Source of the DNA: Physocladia obscura
Lineage: Eukaryota; Chytridiomycota; Chytridiomycetes; Chytridiales; Chytriomycetaceae
Assembly (NCBI GenBank): GCA_027596945.1
Contig: JADGJH010000269.1
Coordinates: forward strand, 3,729-22,798
Direction: 5' to 3'
Length of the DNA: 19,070 nt
Each line of letters begins with the position of its first letter. Positions within the stretch are counted from its first letter, which is position 1. The notes under the pieces are model-generated. The model ran no database searches. It was given only the letters and a program-made list of their open reading frames with translations, and was not told where the DNA came from. Below, in pieces: positions 11,331 through 19,070 of this stretch. The position numbers were made by a program, and so were the translations under genes.

Positions 11331-12240
11331 CTGTGAGACATGTTCAAATTCTCAATAATTGAATTTGTATGTTCCCCAAATTCTTGAAATGATCACTGAA
11401 TAGCAGCATTTAAAGTTGTCACTCAAGCAAAAATCCTCTTGTTCTTACTTAATGCAACTTCAAAACTTCACCTTTGGATTCTTGAATTAACATTGTATTT
11501 GAAGGGACAGGTTGAAAGTAATCAATCAATTGGCAAGGAGGGGGGCTTGAAGTCTGTGGTCAAGATCATGTGCAATCCCTCAAACTATCTCTGTTACCCA
11601 CATTTGCCAATGAATTTCCATGGCCTCAAAGTGATTCTGATGAGCCTCTTTCAAACAATCAACAATAGTATGAATTGAAGCCTGGTTCCCCACTCCTGCA
11701 AATAATATTGTGAAACAAAAAACATTTGGGGCTGTTCCCAGCTATTATAACTTGAAAGTAAATCCTAATTAAACAAATATTTTAGTTTTTTGCTTGAGAC
11801 ATATTCAAAGCATATCAAAGATCTATGTGAAGAAAAATATTCTTCCATGAGGATCAAATAGATTATTTAATAAAACTCAATGATCATGCAAAACATTTCA
11901 ACAACACAAATTCAAAAGTTCTGTGAGCTGTGCCAAATCAGTCTATACGCAATTGATTTGAGTTGTAATATCTTCTGCCTGTACTTTACTGAAAATCAAA
12001 AACATTACACTTTAGCTTTGGTTTACCTTTATACCAATCAGTATATGTATCTGGTTGCCGATGAGGAGTTGAGAAAGTCCATATTTTCAACTAAAAGGCA
12101 GCAATCTTGCAAATTGGCAAAAGCATTCAAGCTCAGAAAGGCATAAGTTCCGTTGATTGCGCAACGCATTATCCTGAGAATTCATGGCAAAAGTTGTGAG
12201 TGGCGTTAGTGTTTTCTTGCTTTTTTCCAGCATAACATCC
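11331..12240. other. Intergenic DNA, probably more transposon debris
   Basis: No recognisable gene. Open frames at 11439-11678 and 11880-12146 (+) have no family features I know. From about 10945 to 11945 I find no CpG at all, so this block has the same composition as the dead transposase and is probably part of that insertion. CpGs return from about 11948 and become common after 12150, towards the next genes. Confidence 0.5.
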
Positions 12241-12249
12241 ATCCTGAAT

Positions 12250-12255
12250 TTTATT
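12250..12255 (-). terminator. AATAAA-like signal after the small minus-strand ORF
   Basis: AATAAA on the minus strand starts 11 bases after the stop codon of the 59-residue ORF. It gives mild support that this small ORF is a real gene. Confidence 0.3.
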
Positions 12256-12266
12256 TGTCGTTCCCT

Positions 12267-12446
12267 TCAATTTAAAAGCTTTGCCGCCTTTTCCTGCTCT
12301 TCTTTTTCTTTTTTCAACCTGTTCCATTCAGCAGCTTCGGCAGGAAACTTTGCTCCGTATCGCTCGAGACAGGAAGAATGCGAGTATAAATGAAGCGAAT
12401 ATCCGACAACCGTAGAAACGCCTGATAGAGAGAATGGAAAATGCAT
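12267..12446 (-). CDS. Possible small protein, 59 residues, unknown
   Basis: I use the ATG at 12446 (MHFPFSLSGV); the open frame upstream starts with GTG. The protein has a mildly hydrophobic N-terminal half (STVVGYSLHLYSHSSCLERY) and a highly charged, helix-prone C-terminus (EWNRLKKEKEEQEKAAKLLN). This shape recalls small mitochondrial or membrane-associated proteins, but I cannot assign a family. Support comes from CpG-rich composition like the neighbouring genes and a nearby AATAAA. The sequence before the Gly-Val-Ser part, TTCTCTCTATCAG, also looks like a 3' splice site, so the true start could lie in an upstream exon within 12450-12680. Confidence 0.4.
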   Translation of the reverse strand: MHFPFSLSGVSTVVGYSLHLYSHSSCLERYGAKFPAEAAEWNRLKKEKEEQEKAAKLLN

Positions 12447-12764
12447 AGTCAGTGAATTAGCGCCAAATGGCAAATCCACTTGCCAAATAGAACGGGAACA
12501 ATCGTTTTGTTCCGCTTAATCAAGTCAGGAAAACGCTCTCTTGCCCTCAGAAAAGAGAAAAAGAATCTGTTGAGCTTTCGTAAGCAAAGAAAGAAAAGCG
12601 CATGGATCGAAAACAAAACAGGAAAAGCAACCCAAGAAACACGGCCGATCCGCCTACAATTTGCGAATGGATTCGGCATCGCTCAATTGCCTGCGCATAA
12701 GAAGCAACAGCCGAATCAGCTCCCATTTCTGTCTCTATATGATTGGTTTCTGCAAAACAAAATC
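12447..12764. promoter_or_regulatory. Divergent intergenic region between the small ORF and the CCCH gene
   Basis: About 318 bp separate the ATG of the minus-strand small ORF from the ATG of the plus-strand zinc-finger gene, so it may hold a shared promoter. Both strands are open over much of it: the zinc-finger frame has no stop back to 12480, and the minus strand has an ATG-started frame 12679-12449. This leaves open a longer N-terminus on the plus strand or an extra exon on the minus strand. No TATA box stands out. Confidence 0.35.
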
Positions 12765-15039
12765 ATGTCAAAACCAAACAAGTTTCTCGCGCTGTTTGCA
12801 AAAGCGAAACTGCAAGCTGCGCAAGCAGCCGCCGAATCGTTATCCGATGTAATGCAAGTATCAGTAAATACATTGCCTCATATTCTGCCGAATCCGCCTG
12901 TTGGAGACCCAGAAGCAAAGCAAACTAAAAATCAAATCCAAACTACAAACTCAACTGAGCATCAAAGCTTGTCGTTTCCGCAATCATCAGTCGTACTCGC
13001 GAAACCAACTTCGTTTTCTGATTTGGCCGATTGTCCAGGCGAAATTTGCATTCCCGAAAGTGTGGGTCACGAAAGTTGTATTGAACAAACAACAGGAAGA
13101 CATGTTGAGAATAACAACGAAGTAGAAGAAGAAGAAGAGGGCGCGATCAACGAGAGTAGTGAAATTCTTATTGAGGCTGGATCTGTTTATTCGTACTCAT
13201 GTATCAGTCCCAAGCGAAAACTGAGTTTCCCACACTCAACACAACCACAAAAAAAAGTCACATCCCCAGAAATTGTCTGCAAAATATGTTCCTTGATCGG
13301 TGTGCATATATCCTCAAAGTGCGACAATCCATTTGGAAAACCGCTCGATGAAACTTATGTATGTAACTATTGTCATATTAAAGGTCACCATATACGTTGG
13401 TGCTCAACGAATCCTTACAAGAAGAAAGAAAAACCTGTTGAAAACAATAAGAACGGCCAAGCTCAAACAGCCGACAGCAAGAAAAACCGACCTCAATCTT
13501 CGAAAATCAAAACTTCAACAGCCAAAGATTCAATTCCGAACGTCAGTAAAAAAGATAATCGTCCAGCTGCCACAAAATCTAATTCCGACAGAACCAAGCC
13601 TGCAGCCAATCACACCAAAAACCACTATTCGACTTACCACAAAGATATTCCTCCGCCGTTTTATATTTGTCAGTATTGTTCTCTGCAGGGGACTCATTAT
13701 GCACCTGCATGCGACAATCCAAATGGCAAACCTGCAGATCCCAGCCACATTTGCGCTTTTTGTACTGTACCAGGGCACCATATTAGGTAAAATATTAGAT
13801 TTTGTGTCGCTTTTTTTTTCTGGCATCTCATAATATTTTCTTAGATGGTGTCCAGAACGATTGAGGCGCAATACCGAAATTTTGGCTAAGCATGGTACAC
13901 AGTTGCAAGAGTTAAATTACTCTGAGCCTCCTCATGCCAAAAAGAAGAGTGGCAAGAGTGGTAAGGGCAACAAGAAGATTAATGAAGAAGTGGCTTCTCG
14001 TTTGGACGACTCTTTGAATCATATTTCTTCATTACTCGCAACACAGCCAAGTCAAAATCGCGTTGCTTTTGTTCAGTTGTCTCCGGAGCCTCAACTAGTG
14101 AACGCTCCAGCTCCATGTTTGTCACATATTGACACAATTTTTGCGGAGAGTCTTGCAGCTGAAAATGACAGCCGAAATACAGGAGTAGTTCATAACCAAA
14201 ACACAGATTTCGATGAATACAACAATCTTGTTAATTTGAGTAATGACGCATTTTACAGTACCGACTTTAATTCAGCGATGTACGATCCCGTTCAAGCATT
14301 CTCAAAAGCATATGGAAGCATTCAACCAGCATCATCAACATCTTCAAACTCATTCCCATTGCAAAACTCTCCTGCCACAACATTAAATCTAGCAAACACT
14401 GTTCCCACTCTACTTACTCATATCCCCATCTCTTCCTCCATCTCCACCAGCACTACAACACAAACAGTTCATCTGTTGCCTCAAAAATTCACCCAAAATC
14501 GGCTTAAACCGCCACCTACAACAATTCTCAAAACCGTTCTCTGCCGATTCCATGTCCAAAACAAATGCAAAGAAGGCACATCCTGCCGCTTCAGCCATGA
14601 CAAGGCCGCAGTTTCATGCATTTTTCTCGCAATTCACGGCGAATGCACTAACCCGTCCTGCGAATATAGCCACACCGAAATCACCAGCGCCATGCGTGAA
14701 ACCATGCTCGCACACACTGCCGCCATGCGCGAACGCAAACGCGTCGAGAAAGCAATCTGGGAGCTTCGCAATGCGGCCTTGTCGGACGCCACGACTACAG
14801 ACAATGTGGATGATAAAGAGGAGCGGCGGCGGGTTGTGGATGAAGTGTTGTTTCACGAATTTGGAATGGATTTCAGTGATTCAAAAGTGCGGCGGAAACA
14901 AGCGCGTGAAAATGCGGATGCTGCTGCTGGAGAGAAGAAGATTGTTGATGGGATTGAGGAGGCATTGCCGGATTGGGTGCGGGAATTGAGGGAGAGCTTT
15001 TTGAAAGCAACTTCTCCCATCGGTGATGATAGTGCTTGA
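12765..15039 (+). CDS. Zinc-finger protein with duplicated CCHC-knuckle pairs and a CCCH pair
   Basis: Two exons, 12765-13786 and 13845-15039, joined over a 58-bp intron (GTAAAA...TTAG), give 738 residues. I start at ATG 12765 (MSKPNKFLALFAKAKL); the frame is open further upstream but without a better ATG. Residues 172-213 and 302-343 are two copies of one 42-residue module, each with a C-X2-C-X5-H-X4-C knuckle followed by a C-X2-C-X4-H-X4-C knuckle ending GHHIRWC. The intron falls inside the last knuckle. Basic and Ser/Asn-rich linkers separate them. Near the C-terminus are two CCCH fingers: C574-X7-C582-X5-C588-X3-H592 and C599-X8-C608-X4-C613-X3-H617, then a charged helical tail. Both finger types commonly bind RNA, so an RNA-binding role is inferred. 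I do not recognise an orthologue for the full architecture. Confidence 0.85.
13278..13851 (+). repeat. Tandem protein-level duplication: two 42-residue double zinc-knuckle modules
   Basis: 13278-13403 and 13668-13851 (the latter interrupted by the 58-bp intron) encode modules with identical Cys/His spacing and a shared CDNP-GKP core and GHHIRWC ending. They are separated by 88 residues of low-complexity basic linker. The DNA has diverged, so the duplication is old. Confidence 0.8.
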
Positions 15040-15970
15040 AAATGAAATTGGATTCTAATTTTAATTACACTTTCTGTTGAAGTAAAAAAAAAAGTGATGT
15101 TGTGTCACGTTGTCTTTCAATTTTTAAGGAGCCTCGGGGTTGGGGTAGCCTTTGGCCGTCGGGAGAGCGGCGAGGAGGACGGTTTACTAACCACAAGATT
15201 TTATTTTTTGAGGATTTCCGTGAAAATCTGGGAACACAGAAGTGGTCCCTGGTTTACAGTACTGGCTGTGATAACTCCTATGTTGAGCCATGCTCCACTC
15301 ACAAAGGATGGAATACAGGAGGAAATGCAACCAATAATAATAAAGAAGAACAAAAAAAGGAATAAAAAAGATAACACTAATCCATTCCATCACCCATAGT
15401 TTCATACTTACTCCTCTCTTTTATGCTATGCTTTGCAGCTGCCAGCATACATGGGTTCCATCATTGAAGTTAGTAGTTACTGTAGTGTGATGGTAAACAA
15501 TGACCCAATTCTCTGAACTGTGGCTTCTCCTGCTCTTGGTTAATATCCACTGACATATCCTGACAGTATAAATTGACTGCCATTGTGGAATTGATTGCCT
15601 TGATGTTGACAAAGCAAATAAAGCATTCACATTGTCAGAAAGCAATAGGTGCTGCCACTGTCAACAGACCTCTCATGAAACCATGTGAATAGAGTCAAAT
15701 GCACACTTGGTTACCTATCAAAACAGTTGTTAGTGACTTAGTTCCCCTGTAAAAGCACCTGTTACTGCATACAACAGCAACCACAAAAATGTTGTAATAG
15801 AATAAGCAACTCTTCTTTACCATTATGGACAGCAGCAACAAAAATCTGTTCTAGTTTTAAGCACTGGATGTGCTGCAACTTCTTCATCACATGGAAAACT
15901 CACTCCTTGTGAACCAAGCAAGTTGTCACATTTTGAGCAAAATTCTATCTTTATTTCCATTTTAAATATA
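15040..15970. other. Intergenic DNA with one GC-rich patch, otherwise CpG-free
   Basis: After the zinc-finger stop there is a short AT-rich trailer, then a GC-rich patch (listed separately), then from about 15240 to 15970 sequence with no CpG that I can find. Open frames here (for example 15645-15421 minus) carry no family features. I regard it as decayed repeat DNA. Confidence 0.5.
15127..15184. other. Short GC-rich, CpG-containing patch in AT-rich intergenic DNA
   Basis: About 58 bases with runs such as CGGGGTTGGGG and GGCCGTCGGGAGAGCGGCGAGGAGG stand out sharply from the AT-rich surroundings. It has four G runs of three or more on the plus strand but not in tight quadruplex spacing. No tRNA or 5S box pattern is visible. 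It may be a younger repeat insertion or the edge of an element. Confidence 0.4.
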
Positions 15971-16010
15971 TCGTAAAATTTAATGAGAGTAGAGATTTTA
16001 AATATTAAAA

Positions 16011-16440
16011 ATTGAATGGGAAGTACATCGAAATTTTGAAAGAGCAGCCGTTGAATTGGCTCGTGAAATTCTGGCTTGTGAAATTGAAATACCATAGCAT
16101 TTTGAAAACGAGAGAATTTGAAATACCGAGGGCTGAGAATCTTTGTAATTTAATGCCAAATTCATCCAACGTAGCTGCATCGATAAAAGAGACACAGAAA
16201 TCTCAATATTTGCGCCTGTCAATTCAAACAAGATTAGAAAATCGTGTTCAACGCCTGTATACAATGATTGCAGATAAATATTGTCCATTGCTTTATATGG
16301 CGGTAGCTTAAGCGGCCTGAGGAATATTTTCACAAAGCGAAACGTGTTTGGAAAGTACGAATGCTTCCGAATATCGACAAAAAAATTTAACATGCTTATC
16401 AAAACCAGTGATTTCCGATCATCAAAAAAGTGAGTTAAGT
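16011..16440. other. CpG-rich gene-like block, coding status unresolved
   Basis: CpG frequency jumps to genic levels. The plus strand is open 16012-16311 (TTG at its start, first ATG only at about 16154) and includes a helical stretch SQYLRLSIQTRLENRVQRL. A second plus frame contains FERAAVELAREILACEIEIP (about 16033-16092). The minus strand is open 16453-15998 (starts with TTG). Two protein-like pieces in different plus frames suggest a small spliced gene or a recently broken one, but I could not find introns of at least 40 bp that join them convincingly. Confidence 0.3.
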
Positions 16441-16487
16441 TTGCAAATATCAAGTTCCATATATTTTTTTGTTTAATCCAACTTTAT

Positions 16488-17669
16488 CTAGTGCACTCCA
16501 CCAGTACCAACAGCATAACCAACCAAAAATCCAAGAACAGGGCTCACGGCAGCAACTAGAGCAAATGCAGCAGGCGATGACGACAAACTCCACCCACTAC
16601 CTCCGCTATTACTAGCGCTGTTACTGGCTTTACTTCGAGCTGCTATTTTCCGTGGAGTTGTGTCATTCAGTTTCCGACGACGCGCGCCTAAATCATCAGG
16701 TCTTATTGAATCAGCATCATCATCAACAGCATGGCGCCGTTTAACAACCTTGCGCACCAGCAACGACGGCGGACAGTCGTTCTCATTGTCTGTCGACGAA
16801 GCGGCACATGTTCCACGACTGCTGCTACCGTTACTACCGCTGTTGCTGCTGCCACTGGAAATAGAACGCGCCAAAGTAAGTTCTTCTTCGAATTCTTTGA
16901 TTTTTTGTACAACATACAACGATTCTTGTTTAAGAAGAGCGAGCTCGAGATCTAAGTTTGAATTGTTAGTGGCTGTTGTTGCGATGCTGGCTGTATCGCT
17001 GATGCTTGGACGCCGCGTGAGTGTAATATTTGGTAAAACGGGTGTCTGATTCGGGGGATTAGTTATAGACTGCAATGGAGTCACTGCTAGTGATTGCCCC
17101 AAATGGATGAGGTGCTGTTGTGTTTGCGGTTGTTTACATTGTTGTTTATTTTGCTGCTGTTGTATAGGGTGTTTACAAGCAATTGACGCTGTTGCTGATG
17201 GTGATGACGATGATGATGTCGTATCCGCTGTGCTATGCTCACGCGACGGTTGCTTATACTGCAATTTATCTTGCTGTTGTAGAGGCTGTTTTGAAGCCGA
17301 GACTGATGATGATGCTGACACAGTTTGTTCACGAGCTGCAACACGGATTTTAAGTTCGGAAAAAAGGGCATCGTGGCGCGTTTGAACCGGTGTGGATTGC
17401 GATGCTGGTCTGGGTGGTTTTAGTTTAAGGCGCGCTGTTTGAATTTGCGAAGCGGAAGGGGGGAAACTCGCGGCGGCGCTTTGCTTTTCCAGTTCAAGCT
17501 GCTTATGCTTTTGAGTTTGCTGTTCCTTTTGCTGTTCCTTTGGCTTTTCTGTTAGTTCCCGTTCCCGCCACGAAATTGAAGCTGATGCTGATACTTGCAA
17601 TAGTAGCGGTGGCGGTGGTGGCGGTGGTGGCGGCGATGATGCTGGACAATACGCTGGGCTTGCCGACAT
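16488..17669 (-). CDS. Unrecognised low-complexity protein with coiled coil and hydrophobic C-terminal tail
   Basis: No introns are needed; the frame runs 393 residues from ATG 17669 (MSASPAYCPASS). The open frame before it starts with TTG, so I do not use it. A nine-proline run (13-21) is followed by Gln, Lys and Ser-rich sequence to about residue 237. Next is a short acidic coiled coil (about 238-268, LDLELALLKQESLYVVQKIK...), then Ser/Gly-rich sequence, two basic clusters (KRRH and RRRK, possible nuclear signals), and a final hydrophobic segment of about 25 residues with AAFALVAAVSPVLGFLVGYA. The last segment would fit a tail anchor, which places the rest in the cytosol or nucleoplasm; this is inference. 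High CpG content matches other genes here. No family recognised. Confidence 0.7.
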   Translation of the reverse strand: MSASPAYCPASSPPPPPPPPPLLLQVSASASISWRERELTEKPKEQQKEQQTQKHKQLELEKQSAAASFPPSASQIQTARLKLKPPRPASQSTPVQTRHDALFSELKIRVAAREQTVSASSSVSASKQPLQQQDKLQYKQPSREHSTADTTSSSSSPSATASIACKHPIQQQQNKQQCKQPQTQQHLIHLGQSLAVTPLQSITNPPNQTPVLPNITLTRRPSISDTASIATTATNNSNLDLELALLKQESLYVVQKIKEFEEELTLARSISSGSSNSGSNGSSSRGTCAASSTDNENDCPPSLLVRKVVKRRHAVDDDADSIRPDDLGARRRKLNDTTPRKIAARSKASNSASNSGGSGWSLSSSPAAFALVAAVSPVLGFLVGYAVGTGGVH

Positions 17670-17757
17670 TATTACTTGTGATTGTTGATTTCGAAATAAC
17701 AAAATCTCCGAATGAAAAAATTACAGTACAGAATCCAAAGAATTCAAACCATTTTTG

Positions 17758-17763
17758 TTTATT
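17758..17763 (-). terminator. AATAAA polyadenylation-like signal of the NLP gene
   Basis: AATAAA on the minus strand lies about 50 bases beyond the NLP stop codon, a usual distance for a 3' end signal. It also lies within the 145-bp gap before the next minus-strand gene. Confidence 0.4.
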
Positions 17764-17791
17764 GTACTATATCAGCATCTATCCTTTCACT

Positions 17792-17810
17792 TATATATAT
17801 ATATATATAT
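17792..17810. repeat. (TA)n microsatellite
   Basis: Nine and a half uninterrupted TA units in the 3' flank of the NLP gene. Confidence 0.9.
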
Positions 17811-17814
17811 TCAA

Positions 17815-18675
17815 TCAAGCATATGCCAGAGCAAGATTGTTCAAAAAGTTTGCATCTTTCATGGGTACATTTGCACTGCCAAAGTCAAAATTCTGGAGAG
17901 TAGACTGAGCAGCAGCCGTGAGCTGATCCCAGTGAATAATTGGCAGCACTGGACTTTCTCCAAGTGGCGGGTTGTCATAAGTGTCCAACGAGTGATCGAG
18001 GATTCCGTCCGTGTAGTATTTGATGTGGGGATGAAGACCATCGAAAATGTCTGGGTTTGGTGGATTGTAGGTTCTGTACTTTCCATGAGCCGAAGCGGCA
18101 ACTTCAATAATATATTGGTCAGCCGATGTAACGTTGACACTGTTGATAAAAACGACCGCAGATTCCCAATCGTACCGCTGTCCAAACAATCGGTAAAAAT
18201 GAAACATAAAAAAAAAAAAGTAAGTTCCTGACTTACGTGGCCAGCACCAAACTCTTCTTGATCTTTTGGCCAGAACCACGAATACATGATTGCCCAGCGG
18301 TCCAAATACTGTGTCGACCGAACGTAAACCTGTCCACCATATGGCGCAGTAGCACAGTCTCCGTTTGTGGCGCCGCCAAGTTTGAGACCTCCACTGACAT
18401 CTCCAGCAGCATCAACTGCAGGAAAAACTGCGCATCCAGGATAAGCATTCTGGATCACATTCATGTATGGCTTGAATCTGTATTTTAATCAAAAACATTA
18501 TTTTGAGTAAATTTTTGAAAAACAAACCGAGAAACAAATAAATACGGTACCGAGCAGCAGCGATTTGCACGTTCGTGACAGCCGGTTCTTCTGGGAATGG
18601 AATAACGGAAGTATGGGGAATAACAGTCGTTCCCTGCGCGAACGATGCGAAAAGTGCTGCCAAGAAAAGCTTCAT
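17815..18675 (-). CDS. Secreted NLP (NPP1 / Nep1-like, necrosis-inducing protein family), type 1
   Basis: Three exons: 18675-18551, 18477-18237, 18177-17815, giving 242 residues, normal for the family. Introns are 73 bp (GTACCG) and 59 bp (GTAAGT). The first ~15 residues form a signal peptide (MKLFLAALFASFAQG). Two cysteines, Cys57 and Cys83, fit the single disulphide of type 1 NLPs. The family heptapeptide GHRHDWE spans the second splice junction at residues 121-127, with Tyr124 in place of the second His. The metal-ligand positions Asp114, His122, Asp125 and Glu127 are kept. Family members from fungi, oomycetes and bacteria bind plant sphingolipid head groups and permeabilise plasma membranes; some family members are not cytolytic, so activity cannot be inferred from sequence alone. 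The reading frame is complete, with no breaks. It is the last gene in the window, 145 bp upstream of the coiled-coil gene on the same strand. Confidence 0.92.
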
Positions 18676-19070
18676 ATCAGGTTATTTTTGTTCAATTTTT
18701 TCAAATCCAAAAGAAAAAAAAAATTTTTAATTTAAATATTTTTTTTTTTTGTTGAATAAAAAATGGCCACGCTTATGTCACGTGCTCGTTAGAAAAGCTG
18801 AAAATTCTTTTGCATTTTTAATTTTTCATTGTTTTCGATGACCACGCGCGCCCTTATCAGGAATTTCTGCCGACGCTCTTTTTTTTTTTGTGCATGCTGA
18901 AGCGAAGTGGCACAAGACCTCTTAATACATCCATCCACCTCATATCACAAATTATGTCAACTTGTTGTTTAAAAGAGAATTTTGAATTTAAACAACAAAA
19001 GTGAATTTAAACAAATAAATAACTGGATAATCAACTTTGAACATTCCAAAATTAAGCTAAACTAATAAAA
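18676..19070. promoter_or_regulatory. Upstream region of the NLP gene
   Basis: No ORF of note. The first 70 bases before the ATG contain long A/T runs. A palindromic CACGTG (E-box type, 18779-18784) lies about 105 bp upstream of the NLP start, followed by several CpGs to about 18905. The far right is AT-rich with an inverted repeat listed separately. Promoter function is inferred from position only. Confidence 0.35.
18962..18998. repeat. Perfect 12-bp inverted repeat with 13-nt loop
   Basis: TTGTTGTTTAAA (18962-18973) and its exact reverse complement (18987-18998) can form a hairpin. The right arm overlaps a 13-base direct repeat, TGAATTTAAACAA, at 18983-18995 and 19002-19014. It could be the tip of a small inverted-repeat element or a chance feature of AT-rich DNA. 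Confidence 0.6.

Noticed and set aside
12480..12764. 95-residue N-terminal extension of the zinc-finger protein
   Set aside because: Starts with TTG and gives a basic sequence without family features; ATG 12765 is a better start. A spliced upstream exon remains possible.
15127..15184. tRNA or 5S rRNA gene
   Set aside because: No cloverleaf, no A/B box pair and no 5S-like sequence could be found.
15094..15399. Plus-strand ORF of 101 residues over the GC-rich patch
   Set aside because: No domain, ends in a Lys/Asn-rich AT-driven tail, and runs from a GC-rich patch into CpG-free DNA; looks like chance.
17107..17385. Cys-rich plus-strand ORF of 92 residues
   Set aside because: Cys codons arise from the antisense of Gln/CAG-type repeats in the coiled-coil gene; it is a shadow.

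Overview
The window looks like nuclear DNA of a eukaryotic microbe, most likely an early-diverging (chytrid-like) fungus. This rests on inference: genes are split by very short introns (12 inferred, 44 to 95 bp), intergenic DNA is AT-rich and full of decayed mobile-element debris, and the gene set includes an exon-junction-complex subunit, a PAS-kinase/PIM-like kinase, a mitochondrial-type aminopeptidase P and a necrosis-inducing (NLP) protein. An oomycete or other protist is not excluded. Many nominal ORF starts are GTG or TTG, so I chose ATG starts and built exon models by hand from frame continuity, GT/AG borders and family motifs.

Layout, left to right. 1-1700 is CpG-poor non-coding DNA. 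1998-3853 (+) is a five-exon Icp55/XPNPEP3-type X-Pro aminopeptidase with a mitochondrial presequence and all five metal ligands. 3870-6640 is intergenic and contains a broken SANT/Myb-like mobile-element ORF on the minus strand (about 5058-5780). 6638-9300 (-) is a three-exon CAMK-type kinase with a 547-residue disordered N-terminal region and an HND catalytic loop. 9407-10129 (-) is a four-exon Y14/RBM8A protein just upstream of the kinase on the same strand. 10330-11330 (+) is a multiply broken Tc1/IS630-type DDE transposase, followed by more CpG-free DNA. 12267-12446 (-) is a possible 59-residue protein diverging from 12765-15039 (+), a two-exon protein with a duplicated pair of CCHC zinc knuckles and a CCCH pair. 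15040-16480 is intergenic with a GC-rich patch and an unresolved gene-like block. 16488-17669 (-) is an unrecognised low-complexity protein with a coiled coil and hydrophobic tail. 17815-18675 (-) is a three-exon secreted NLP. The right edge is AT-rich upstream DNA with a perfect 12-bp inverted repeat.

The genes do not form a pathway; this looks like ordinary fungal gene order. The most striking large-scale signal is compositional: genes carry many CpG dinucleotides, while the intergenic, transposon-bearing blocks have almost none, including stretches of roughly 850 to 1000 bp with no CpG at all. I read this as a footprint of CpG methylation and deamination, or a RIP-like process, acting on repeats. 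I did not find a clearly new biological system. The best candidates for novelty are the zinc-knuckle/CCCH architecture, the intron-containing NLP, and the CpG partition.
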